Shown piece after piece: positions 9,017 through 16,873 of a stretch of 38,548 nucleotides of DNA. The notes below the pieces were generated by a model that was not told where the DNA came from, did no database searches, and was given only the letters and a program-made list of their open reading frames with translations. Numbering within the stretch: position 1 is the first letter of the stretch; every line of letters begins with the position of its first letter. Source of the stretch: Burkholderiales bacterium (lineage in GTDB: Bacteria > Pseudomonadota > Gammaproteobacteria > Burkholderiales > WYBJ01); assembly GCA_020848435.1 (NCBI GenBank), contig JADLAC010000068.1:1-38548 (forward strand), given 5' to 3'. Made by a program: the position numbers and the translations under genes.

Positions 9017-10078
9017 GTGAACATCGCCGTCCTGCCGGGGGACGATATCGGCCCGGAAATCGTCGCCGCCGCGCTGTCGGTGCTGCGCGCGGCCGATGAG
9101 GTCTACGCGCTCGGCTTGCGGCTCGACAGCGTCGATGTCGGCATGGCGAGCTATCGCAAGCACGGCACGACCTTGACCGGCGCTGCCCTGCAGGCCGCGG
9201 TCGATGCCGACGGCGTCATTCTCGGTCCCTGCGGCATGACCGAGTATCCGCCGCGCGACCAGGGCGGTATCAACGTGCCCGGCACCGTGCGCAAGCGCCT
9301 CGAGCTATATGCCAATCTGCGCCCGGCGCGCAGCCGGCCGGGCGTACCCGATGCCCGGCGCGGTCTCGATGTCCTGATCGTGCGCGAGAACACCGAAGGC
9401 TTCTATGCCGATCGCAACATGTTTCAAGGCATCGCGGAATTCATGCCGACCGAGGACGTCGCCTTGTCGGTGCGCAAGATCACGCGGCAGGGATCGCGGC
9501 GTATCGCGCGCCTCGCCATGGCGTATGCCATGCGCCGCGGCAAGCGCGTCACTGCCGTAGGCAAGCAGCATGTGCTGCAGGTCACCGACGGCCTCTTCAT
9601 GAGCGAAGCCTACGCGGCCGCCAAGACGCACCCCGAGGTCGCGTTTCGCGAGATGGACGTGGATGCGATGGCGGCGGACTTGTATACGCGCCCGCAGCAT
9701 CACGACGTCATCCTCGTGACCAACATGTTCGGCGACATACTCTCCAACGAAGCCGCTGCTTTGTCCGGCGGCTTGGGCCTCGCCGCGGCGCTGAACGCCG
9801 GCGACCGGCACGCGATCGCCAACGCGGGGCACGGTTCCGCCCCCGACATCGCCGGCCGCGGCATCGCCAATCCCGCCGGCATGATCCTCTCCAGCGCCAT
9901 GTTGCTCGAATGGCTGGGCGTGCGGCACGGCCGGCCCGCGTTCGTCCAAGCCGCCGCCGCGATCGAGGCCGCGGTCGATGCGGCGCTGCTCGACGCCGCG
10001 GTTCGCACCGCCGATCTCGGCGGGCGCGGCGGGACGCAGCAGTTCGCGGATGCGATCGCGGCCCGGATTGGCGGATAA
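9017..10078 (+). CDS. Isocitrate/isopropylmalate-family dehydrogenase
   Basis: This 353-residue NAD(P)-dependent beta-decarboxylating dehydrogenase has a GTG start with GGAG eight bases upstream. Family motifs are LPGDDIGPEI at the N-terminus, VRENTEGFYADRN as the substrate loop, the catalytic lysine/aspartate region VGKQHVLQVTDGLF, and TNMFGDILSNEAAALSGGLG for metal and cofactor binding. GHGSAPDIAGRGIANPAGM is the adenine-binding stretch. It lacks the isopropylmalate signature RELTGG and looks closer to tartrate/malate-type members. The position behind a Bug receptor supports oxidation of an imported 2-hydroxyacid. The exact substrate cannot be read from sequence. Confidence 0.85.
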   Translation: MNIAVLPGDDIGPEIVAAALSVLRAADEVYALGLRLDSVDVGMASYRKHGTTLTGAALQAAVDADGVILGPCGMTEYPPRDQGGINVPGTVRKRLELYANLRPARSRPGVPDARRGLDVLIVRENTEGFYADRNMFQGIAEFMPTEDVALSVRKITRQGSRRIARLAMAYAMRRGKRVTAVGKQHVLQVTDGLFMSEAYAAAKTHPEVAFREMDVDAMAADLYTRPQHHDVILVTNMFGDILSNEAAALSGGLGLAAALNAGDRHAIANAGHGSAPDIAGRGIANPAGMILSSAMLLEWLGVRHGRPAFVQAAAAIEAAVDAALLDAAVRTADLGGRGGTQQFADAIAARIGG

Positions 10079-10119
10079 CACGGCAGCGCTCGCTCGCCGC
10101 GTGCCGATCGAGTATCGGG

Positions 10120-11094
10120 CTACAGCAACAAGGTCACCACGGCGAAGTAGATCAGCAGGCTCAGCACGTCCTGGATGACCGTGGCGAGCGGGCCGCCGCC
10201 GAGCGCCGGATCGCTGCCTATGTGCGCGAGCGCCCACGGCAGGGCCAGGCCGATGGTGGTTGCGGCCGCGCCGGCGAACAGGACGGCGAGCGCGACGGCA
10301 AGCGCGAGTCGAGCCTCGCCGAATCCGAGCCACACCAGGACGAATACCAGCGACCCGAGCACGCCACCGATCAGCACTCCGGTGCGCAGCTCGCTGCCGA
10401 GCAGACCTGCCAGCGGCGAATGGCTCAAGGACAGGCCGCGTACGGCGATCGCTTCAGTCTGCGTGCCGATCGCGTCGGCGAGGTAGACCAGGCCCGGAAC
10501 GAAAAAGGCGATGGCAAGCTGGCTTTGCAGCGCCTGCTCGAAGCGCGACATGACGGCGGTGGCGATGATGCTCCCCACCAGTCCGACCAGGAGCCACGGC
10601 AGCCGATCGCGTGCTCGCCGTACCGGCGGGGCATGCAGCGCGTGACGCGCTTGCGCGGTTTCGCGGTAGATGCCTGCCAGTCGATGTATATCTTCCACGT
10701 GCTCGCGCCGCAGAATCGATAGCAGCGCCGCCGGCGGAACGATCCCCAGCAGGAAGCCGTTCGCATCGACCACCGGGACCGCTTCGAGCCGGTGATGAAG
10801 CGCGATGGAAGCGATGCGTTCCTGGTCCTCGTCCGGGCGTACCGCGGCGATCGGCTGCTGCATGGCTTCGCCCAATCGGCGCTCGGCCGGCAGCGAGATG
10901 ACGCGTCCCAGCGGCAATCCGCCGAGCAAGCGGCCATCCGGATCGCAGACGCATATCAGCTCGGTGGCGTCGAAGTCACGCCCTTGCAGCGAGCGCAGCA
11001 GCTCGCCCGCGGTGGTTTCCGGCGAGGCGCGCGGGACGCGGGCGTGCAAATGGTGGCCGGCCGATTCCTGGGTCTTGCGTGCGATGGGTACCAT
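10120..11094 (-). CDS. MgtE-type divalent cation transporter lacking the N-terminal domain
   Basis: This inner-membrane protein of 324 residues has two CBS repeats (about residues 25-140) followed by a five-helix MgtE membrane domain from about residue 165. The diagnostic stretch near the C-terminus is DPALGGGPLATVIQDVLSLL. Standard MgtE proteins have about 450 residues and begin with a superhelical N domain that helps gate the channel. That domain is absent here, and the start ATG at 11094 directly precedes the CBS part. The preceding gene, 49 bases upstream on the same strand, encodes another CBS pair and may be co-transcribed. Substrate is probably Mg2+, possibly Co2+ or another divalent ion. 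Confidence 0.85.
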   Translation of the reverse strand: MVPIARKTQESAGHHLHARVPRASPETTAGELLRSLQGRDFDATELICVCDPDGRLLGGLPLGRVISLPAERRLGEAMQQPIAAVRPDEDQERIASIALHHRLEAVPVVDANGFLLGIVPPAALLSILRREHVEDIHRLAGIYRETAQARHALHAPPVRRARDRLPWLLVGLVGSIIATAVMSRFEQALQSQLAIAFFVPGLVYLADAIGTQTEAIAVRGLSLSHSPLAGLLGSELRTGVLIGGVLGSLVFVLVWLGFGEARLALAVALAVLFAGAAATTIGLALPWALAHIGSDPALGGGPLATVIQDVLSLLIYFAVVTLLL

Positions 11095-11143
11095 GGCTGA
11101 GGAGGCGTGGCCGAAGGCGGGACTTGGCCGAGCGCTGGTGCGC

Positions 11144-11734
11144 TCAGCGCGCGAGCAGCGCCTCGATCTCGGAGAAGGTCCGCGCCAGCTCGGCCGGATT
11201 GATCGACTGGGCGTCGACGCCGAGCTGGCGGGCGATCTGGGTTGCCGAGAAGATGCCGCGGATGCGACCGTCCGGATCGGTCACCAGCGTGTGCTGGCGA
11301 CCGCTGTGGCGTAGTGTGGCCAGGATATGGCCGACCTTGGCGGCAGGCAGGTCGCGGACGTCGATTGCTTCCAGCGCATCCGCCGGGGTCATGACGTCCT
11401 GTACCAGGATGTCCTCGTGGCGTACCCCGTGGGCCTCGACGAAGCGCATGGGCTTCTCCCCGAGCACGTCGGTGGCCGTGATGAGACCGACCACCAGGCG
11501 CTCGGAATTGATCACCAGCAGCGCGCGCACGCCGCGTTGTTTCATGCGTTCGAGCGCCTCGTCGATAGCGTCGCTGGGGCGAATGACGACCGCGCTCACC
11601 CGCTTGAGGTCGGTCATCACATCCAGGGCAGGGCCGTCGATGGCGACGCGGTTGGGCAAGGGCTGCTCGGGCGCGCAAAAGCCCACCGGCGCACGCAGCA
11701 GGGCGCTCGGCAGGACTTGGAAGGTACGCAGCAT
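11144..11734 (-). CDS. CBS-pair domain protein
   Basis: This 196-residue soluble protein has two CBS domains. The first spans about residues 35-95 (VSAVVIRPSDAIDEALERM, ALLVINSERLVVGLITATD). The second spans about 105-170 (VQDVMTP, HTLVTDPDGRIRGIFSATQ). CBS pairs usually bind adenine nucleotides or SAM and regulate partner proteins. I chose ATG 11734 because GGAG lies seven bases upstream; an upstream ATG at 11767 would add a weakly basic leader. The downstream MgtE-type gene 49 bases away is the obvious candidate partner. The ligand is unknown. Confidence 0.85.
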   Translation of the reverse strand: MLRTFQVLPSALLRAPVGFCAPEQPLPNRVAIDGPALDVMTDLKRVSAVVIRPSDAIDEALERMKQRGVRALLVINSERLVVGLITATDVLGEKPMRFVEAHGVRHEDILVQDVMTPADALEAIDVRDLPAAKVGHILATLRHSGRQHTLVTDPDGRIRGIFSATQIARQLGVDAQSINPAELARTFSEIEALLAR

Positions 11735-12055
11735 GTCGAGTCTCCTGGCAAAGCGAATACCCAGCACGCCCGGATCTGTGGCGCAGTGCGCGCCGGAGTC
11801 GTTGCGTAGGCGAGACTATGATGAGCCGGCGTAACGCTGGTGGCAAGCGAGCGGCTCTGACGCGGTCGACAGCCTGTCGGAGCGTGCGTCCCGCGCGATC
11901 CGGCGATTGAACGGGTGCATGAGCCGCGAACGAGTCTCATGCATGCGGATGTCCTACGCGACGCTTAGCCATCGATCCAACTTTGGGCATCTTGCCATAG
12001 CTAGCCGGCGCGAGAAGGAGTAGCGTGACCGCTTGGTATTTCGGCAGGAGCTCAC
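11735..12055. other. Divergent promoter region between the CBS gene and the PEP-CTERM gene
   Basis: This 321-base gap holds promoters for both directions. For the minus strand, TTGCCA (11841-11846 complement) lies 17 bases from CATCAT (11818-11823 complement), a weak sigma-70-like pair. For the plus strand only the AGGAG ribosome site at about 12044 is clear. No M-box or other riboswitch was recognised upstream of the transporter operon. Confidence 0.3.
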
Positions 12056-15000
12056 ATGAACGCTCGTCCGAGATCGAACGCGTTGCGCGCCGCGATGGCG
12101 CTGACGCTGGCCCTCCTCCCCCTGCAACCGACCCCGAACGCGCTCGCCGCCGATCGCGGTTGGACCTGCGGTTCTGACGTGTGGAGCAACCCCGCCTGCT
12201 GGAGCCTCGGCGGCGTGCCGCAGGCGGCCGACAACGTCTTCATCACCAGCGCCGACGGCGCTGCGCGCACGGTGACACTGGACGTGTCGCTGCCGCCGCT
12301 CGGCACGCTGACGACATACCTCGGCAATTTCAGTCTCGATGCGCTCGCGGGCGGCGCGATTACGTTTCGCCAGGACGGCCGCGACCTGAGCAGCGGCTAC
12401 CAGTACGTCGGGGTCGCGGGCTCGGCCAGCTTCCTGCATTCGGCCGGGCGCAACAGCGTCTTCTCGGCCGCGGGCGGCATGCTCTACGACATCAGCGATT
12501 TCGTGAACGGCGGGCTCTATCTCGGCGTGCACGCCGGCGCCAGCGGAACGTACCTGCTGAGCGGCAGCGGCGATCTCGCATCGAATTCGACCTATGTAGG
12601 CTATCGCGGCAGCGGTACGCTCAACCAGTCGGGCGGCACGCACACCAGCATCGAGCCGCTGTACCTCGGTTATGCCGCCGGCGCGAGCGGCGCCTACGTT
12701 CTGAGCGACGGCAGCCTCGGCACGATCCGCACCTTTGTGGGCCGGCAAGGCAGTGGCATGTTCACCCAGTCCGGTGGCCGGCACAATAGCACCGAGGCGC
12801 TGAACGTGAGCGATCCTTCGGGCGTGAGCCGCTACGAGTTGAGCGGCGGCGAGCTGCGGAGCGCGCTAACCAGCATCGGCAACGGCAGCTTCGACCAGCT
12901 TGCGGGAAGCCACCAGGTGCAGGGCCTGGTGCTGGGCGGCTCGGTTCCGGCCACCGGCCGCTATACCATGAGCGGCGGCACGATCGATGCGAACAGCATC
13001 GTGGTCGGCGCCTTGGGTCACGGCACGCTGCGCCAAAGCGCGGGCGTCGTGAGGGTCACAGGCGGCCTGACGGTGGGCGATTTCGACGGCACCGGCGCGC
13101 TCTACGAGCTGAGCGGCACGGGCAGCCTCAGCGCATCGCAGCAAGCGATCGGCTTATCGAGCGCCGGCAGCTTCAGCCACAGCGGCGGCAGCAATACCGT
13201 GAGCGACCGGCTGATGGTCGGCGTCGCGAGCGGTGTCGCGGGCACCTACGCAATGACGGCCGGCACTTTGCGCATCGGCCAAGATAGCGTGGGCCCGGGC
13301 GCTTCTGCCGTCGGCACGCTGGTGCTCGGCGAAATGGGCAGCGGCACGTTCGTGCAGAGCGCCGGCAGTGTCGTGGTCCATGGGCCGCGCTTCGGCTTGG
13401 ACGGGATCGCTTCGCTCGGACGAGGCAGCGGAGGCCTGGGCGTCTATCGCCTCGGTGGCACCGGCACGTTCAGGGCAAACGAGGTCTATGTCGGCCACAA
13501 CACCGGCACCGCGGGCGGCACGGGCGAAGTCGAGCAAACGGGCGGGGCCTTCACCGCCGTGCGCAACCTCTACCTCGGCGGCTACGTCAGCGCGAGCGGC
13601 CGCTACACGCTCGCCGATGGGACGCTCACGGTCGGCGCCGACGGCGAGTTCGGTCGGACCCTGGTCGGCCATGCGGGCCCGGGTACGTTCACGCAAACCG
13701 GCGGCCTTCACGTGGTGAGCGGCAACCTCAGCATTGCATCGGCGAGCCAGGCTGTCGGCATCTACAACCTGCTGGCCGGGGACCTCACGGCGCCGACCGT
13801 CAACGTGGCCGTGGGCGGCATCGGCACGTTCAACCAGTCGGGCGGAGCGCACACGGTCGGCTCGATGCTGTCCCTTGGCGTCGGCGGCAGCGCCCGCGCG
13901 CGCTACAACCTGAGCGGCGGGCGCTTGACCAGCGGCATCCTGTTCGTCGCCAGTGGCGCGAGCGCGAGCCCGGCGATTCCCGGCGTAAGCGCAATCTTCG
14001 ATCAATCGGGCGGCGAGAACACGGTTGCTGCAACCTTGCACATCGGCTCGGGCCAGTTCAGCAGCGGCACCTACCTGCTCTCTGGCGGCTCGCTTTCGAC
14101 TTCGAACACGGCGATCGGTGTGGTCGGCAGCGGGCTCTTCCGCCATAGTGCCGGCACGCACACGGTTGCGGATCGCGTCTATCTGGGATCGACTCCGGGC
14201 GATGGCACGTATCTATTGAGCGGGACCGGGGTGCTGAGCGCCGCGCGGCTCTGGGTCGGCCACGCCGGCGCGGGTCTATTTGAGCAAAGCGGCGGCACGG
14301 CGAGTATCGCCACCGACCTCCACATCGGTCGCAACCCCGACGCATCGGGCCAGTACCACCTGAGCGGCGGCGCGCTGGGCGCGGATCGCACTTTCGTAGG
14401 CAGCGCAGTTCTCGGATGGGCCGGCGTCGGCCTGTTCAGCCAGACCGGCGGCACCCATACGCTGACGCGCACGCTCACCATCGCCGGCACCGAGCTCGGA
14501 GCGGCCAATCCGCAGGCGCGCGGCATCTACGATCTCGCCGGCGGGACGCTCAGCGCCGCCGGCGTTCTCAACTTCGATCATCTGAACTTTCTCGGCGGCG
14601 AGCTCAACGCGCCGGTGACCAACCACGCGCACTTCAGCCTGAGCGGAGAGGGCACGCGCAGCGTCAATGGCGCGGTGGTCAACCACGGCACCATCAAGGT
14701 GACCGACACGACCGCGAGCTTCCCGCTCGGGCTGGAGAACTTCGGGGTCTACCAATCGGATCCGTCGGTGAATCGTTTCAGCGACTTCGCCGTGCGCGCT
14801 CCAGGACACCTGCTTGCCGGTACGGGCGACGTGTTCGCGATCGGCAACGACTTCGTCATCGAGAGCATCCATCCCGAGCTCTGGAACACGGCGCAAGCAC
14901 AACTCGAGTTCATTGCAGGCGCCGACGCCGAGCATCGTCTCGTGCTGCCGGCATGGCAGCTCGGCTGGGGTACGCTACGGATACGCTCCGGGCAAGTGCT

Positions 15001-15250
15001 GACCCTCTTCGGCGGCGGCGATCTCGCCCTCGCATCCCTCATTCTCGACGACGGTGCGCTGCTCAAGCTGAACGGTGCGACGGTGCACTACGCCGATCTG
15101 GACAACCGCGGCATGCTGGACTTCTCCGGCGGCGGCGCGCTGGTGCAGGTCCCGGTGCCCGAGCCGGAAACGTATCTGCTGATGGCCGCCGGCCTTGCGC
15201 TCGTCTACCGGGTTTGCCGGCGCAGGCGCGCTGTTCGATGCGCCGGGTGA
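12056..15250 (+). CDS. PEP-CTERM exported protein with about 14 beta-helix-like repeats
   Basis: This is a 1064-residue secreted protein. It has an N-terminal signal peptide (about residues 1-31, ending PNALAADRG) and a C-terminal PEP-CTERM signal: VPEPETYLLMAAGLALV, then an arginine cluster. Exosortase EpsH/XrtA-type enzymes cut such signals, and the proteins usually reach the extracellular matrix. The body holds about 14 repeats of roughly 40-60 residues, each with a Y-x-L-S-G-G element and a G-x-F-x-Q-S-G-G element, suggesting a beta-solenoid like autotransporter passengers. A repeat-free region runs from about residue 850 to the tail. AGGAG precedes the ATG. No exosortase gene is in the window. 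The role may be adhesion or biofilm matrix, which is inference. Confidence 0.9.
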   Translation: MNARPRSNALRAAMALTLALLPLQPTPNALAADRGWTCGSDVWSNPACWSLGGVPQAADNVFITSADGAARTVTLDVSLPPLGTLTTYLGNFSLDALAGGAITFRQDGRDLSSGYQYVGVAGSASFLHSAGRNSVFSAAGGMLYDISDFVNGGLYLGVHAGASGTYLLSGSGDLASNSTYVGYRGSGTLNQSGGTHTSIEPLYLGYAAGASGAYVLSDGSLGTIRTFVGRQGSGMFTQSGGRHNSTEALNVSDPSGVSRYELSGGELRSALTSIGNGSFDQLAGSHQVQGLVLGGSVPATGRYTMSGGTIDANSIVVGALGHGTLRQSAGVVRVTGGLTVGDFDGTGALYELSGTGSLSASQQAIGLSSAGSFSHSGGSNTVSDRLMVGVASGVAGTYAMTAGTLRIGQDSVGPGASAVGTLVLGEMGSGTFVQSAGSVVVHGPRFGLDGIASLGRGSGGLGVYRLGGTGTFRANEVYVGHNTGTAGGTGEVEQTGGAFTAVRNLYLGGYVSASGRYTLADGTLTVGADGEFGRTLVGHAGPGTFTQTGGLHVVSGNLSIASASQAVGIYNLLAGDLTAPTVNVAVGGIGTFNQSGGAHTVGSMLSLGVGGSARARYNLSGGRLTSGILFVASGASASPAIPGVSAIFDQSGGENTVAATLHIGSGQFSSGTYLLSGGSLSTSNTAIGVVGSGLFRHSAGTHTVADRVYLGSTPGDGTYLLSGTGVLSAARLWVGHAGAGLFEQSGGTASIATDLHIGRNPDASGQYHLSGGALGADRTFVGSAVLGWAGVGLFSQTGGTHTLTRTLTIAGTELGAANPQARGIYDLAGGTLSAAGVLNFDHLNFLGGELNAPVTNHAHFSLSGEGTRSVNGAVVNHGTIKVTDTTASFPLGLENFGVYQSDPSVNRFSDFAVRAPGHLLAGTGDVFAIGNDFVIESIHPELWNTAQAQLEFIAGADAEHRLVLPAWQLGWGTLRIRSGQVLTLFGGGDLALASLILDDGALLKLNGATVHYADLDNRGMLDFSGGGALVQVPVPEPETYLLMAAGLALVYRVCRRRRAVRCAG
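12590..14470 (+). repeat. Tandem degenerate coding repeats inside the PEP-CTERM gene
   Basis: At least 13 copies of a G-[TLMS]-[FL]-x-[QH]-[ST]-[GA]-G element alternate with about 14 Y-x-[LM]-S-x-G elements. Examples are GTLNQSGGTH, GMFTQSGGRH, GTFNQSGGAH and GLFSQTGGTH. Copies are diverged at both protein and DNA level, so the array is old rather than a recent expansion. Confidence 0.8.
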
Positions 15251-15562
15251 GCGCTGTGCCGTGTCGGCACCAACGTCGTGTACGCTGCGATCCATCAGGC
15301 GCGACTCGATGCACGCGGTGAACGAGGTGCCGGGGTGCTGCGGCCATGAGCTTGGCGCCTGGGGAAGTGATGGGATCACCTCCGTGGCGGCGGAGCGCGT
15401 GGGCGCACGTCGTTCGATGTCGCATCCTTCGGCAGGCGAAGCGCACGGCTCGCGCGTTGCGTCCTCGCGCGGCCGAACGCGATGACTTTGGGGATTCAGG
15501 GATAGATCTCGGCGGGTGCAAGCCCGCGTAAGCCTCGACCCGGCAGCCTTGCCGCGCCGGCC
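15251..15562. other. Convergent intergenic region after the PEP-CTERM gene
   Basis: This 312-base gap lies between convergent genes. A short hairpin, GTGCCG (15256-15261) with CGGCAC (15265-15270), begins five bases after the PEP-CTERM stop but has no T-run, so it is only a weak terminator candidate. No gene is supported in the rest. Confidence 0.3.
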
Positions 15563-16462
15563 TCAGCGCCGAGCACGCCCGGTTTTCGCGGTCGCCTTGC
15601 GGGTAGTCGTCTTTGCCGCGCTTCGGCTCGCTCGGCGGTCTGTTTTCTCGGGAACGGGTGCACCGGCCAGGACACTGCGGGTGCCGCCCTCCGCCATGCA
15701 ATGGCCACCACCCTGAAAGACATCCGCGGGCGCCGATCCGGGCGGCGGGCTGCGACTCAGGATCTCCTCGGCGTAAGCTTCGCTGCTGTCCTGCGGCCGG
15801 TAGCCCAGCCGATAGGCATTGCGGTTGTCGAACCAGGCGCGCGCGTTGTCCGAGATGCCGTAGACGATTTCGAAATGCAGATCCGGCTGCTCGATGCCGA
15901 TGGTGACGAGCTGCGCCATGTCTCGACCGCTGATCCAAATGGCCAAGCGGCGCCGGTCGATGGGGGCGTGGTTGACGTTGCCGATGCGCATGCAAAACAT
16001 CTGCATGCCGTAGCGATCGGCATAGAGGCTTGCCAACGCTTCGTTGAACACCTTGGAGACGCCGTAGCGGCTGTCGGGCTTCGGATAGACCGTGTGGTCG
16101 ATGATCTGGTCGCAGCGGTAGAAGCCGACCGCGTGGTTCGACGTGGCAACCAGGAAGCGGCGTACCCCGTTGCGGCGCGCGGCCTCCAGCACGTTGTAGA
16201 AGCCCGCGATGTTCGCTTGCAGGATACGCTCCCAGGTGTTCTCGCCCGATTGGCCGCCCAGGTGCAACACGGCGTCGACACCCTTGGTGATGCGCAGCAT
16301 GTCCGCCATCTTCGCCAGATCGGCGCGCATGAAGGTCTCGCCCCGCCGCAAGTTGCGGATGGGGGCGATGTCGGACAGGCGCAGCTTGTACTTGCCGCGC
16401 AGCTCCGGCCGCAGGAACGAGCCGATGCGGCCGGCCGCCCCGGTGATGAGCAGTGTTTTCAT
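15563..16462 (-). CDS. Uronate-dehydrogenase-like SDR with a basic C-terminal tail
   Basis: This 299-residue NAD-dependent short-chain dehydrogenase of the extended/epimerase type most resembles uronate dehydrogenase, which oxidises galacturonate or glucuronate to the aldarolactone. The N-terminal nucleotide motif is TGAAGRIG and the catalytic pair is Y133-x3-K137 in RYGVSKVFNEALA. Shared Udh features include SNHAVGFYR, VYGISDNARAWFDNRNA and the conserved LRLSDIAP. I chose ATG 16462 because GGAG lies five to six bases upstream. From about residue 262 the protein continues past the usual family end with a roughly 38-residue Lys/Arg/Ala/Thr-rich tail resembling a histone H1 tail. No aldarate pathway gene is adjacent. 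Confidence 0.82.
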   Translation of the reverse strand: MKTLLITGAAGRIGSFLRPELRGKYKLRLSDIAPIRNLRRGETFMRADLAKMADMLRITKGVDAVLHLGGQSGENTWERILQANIAGFYNVLEAARRNGVRRFLVATSNHAVGFYRCDQIIDHTVYPKPDSRYGVSKVFNEALASLYADRYGMQMFCMRIGNVNHAPIDRRRLAIWISGRDMAQLVTIGIEQPDLHFEIVYGISDNARAWFDNRNAYRLGYRPQDSSEAYAEEILSRSPPPGSAPADVFQGGGHCMAEGGTRSVLAGAPVPEKTDRRASRSAAKTTTRKATAKTGRARR

Positions 16463-16873
16463 GGCATCTCCGTCGCAGACAATGGCGAGCGTCCTCGAGT
16501 ACGAAATTCGCCGCGGGGTGCGATTGCACGTTGCACAATGCGGCAGCGAGCTTCCAGCGCAGGACGCTGGCGAATGGTGACGAGCCTTGGGCACTGCGTC
16601 AATTCCACTGCCCGCGCGAGCGCCCGTCAATGATCGACGGCGTGCGCCCGGATGGCGCACGAACGCAGCGCTCTCCCCCCGCACGCGGGCGCGGCCGCCA
16701 GCCCCGAGTCGCGGGGCGGACACGCATGGCCAGCACATCCTGCTCAAGCTCGATCACCCGCGGAGGCAATCCGAAGCTCGCCTATAATCGCTGCACGTCA
16801 CCCGAGTCGGCGCGATGCACCGAGGCTCGCGCCGCAACACCGCTCGAATCCAGGAACGCCCAGCCGATCCCCC
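16463..16873. other. Divergent promoter region between the Udh-like gene and fbiC
   Basis: This 411-base gap has no supported gene. It contains the TATAAT at 16783-16788 upstream of fbiC. Left of it the sequence is plain GC-rich DNA apart from an A/T-richer stretch near 16475-16515 that may hold the promoter for the minus-strand gene. Confidence 0.35.
16783..16788 (+). promoter_or_regulatory. Consensus -10 element (TATAAT) upstream of fbiC
   Basis: A perfect TATAAT stands out in GC-rich sequence and predicts transcription from about 16795, leaving an 80-base leader before fbiC. The expected -35 position (about 16760-16765) is GC-rich and not consensus, so an activator may be required. Confidence 0.45.

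Noticed and set aside
11840..11854. Sigma-54-like TGGCAAGCGAGCGGC upstream of the PEP-CTERM gene
   Set aside because: It has GG and GC at the right spacing but lacks TT before GC and lies about 200 bases from the gene. PEP-CTERM genes often use sigma-54, but this match is too weak.
15251..15562. Possible small genes in the gap after the PEP-CTERM gene
   Set aside because: Open frames there have no ribosome sites and arginine/serine-rich shadow composition.
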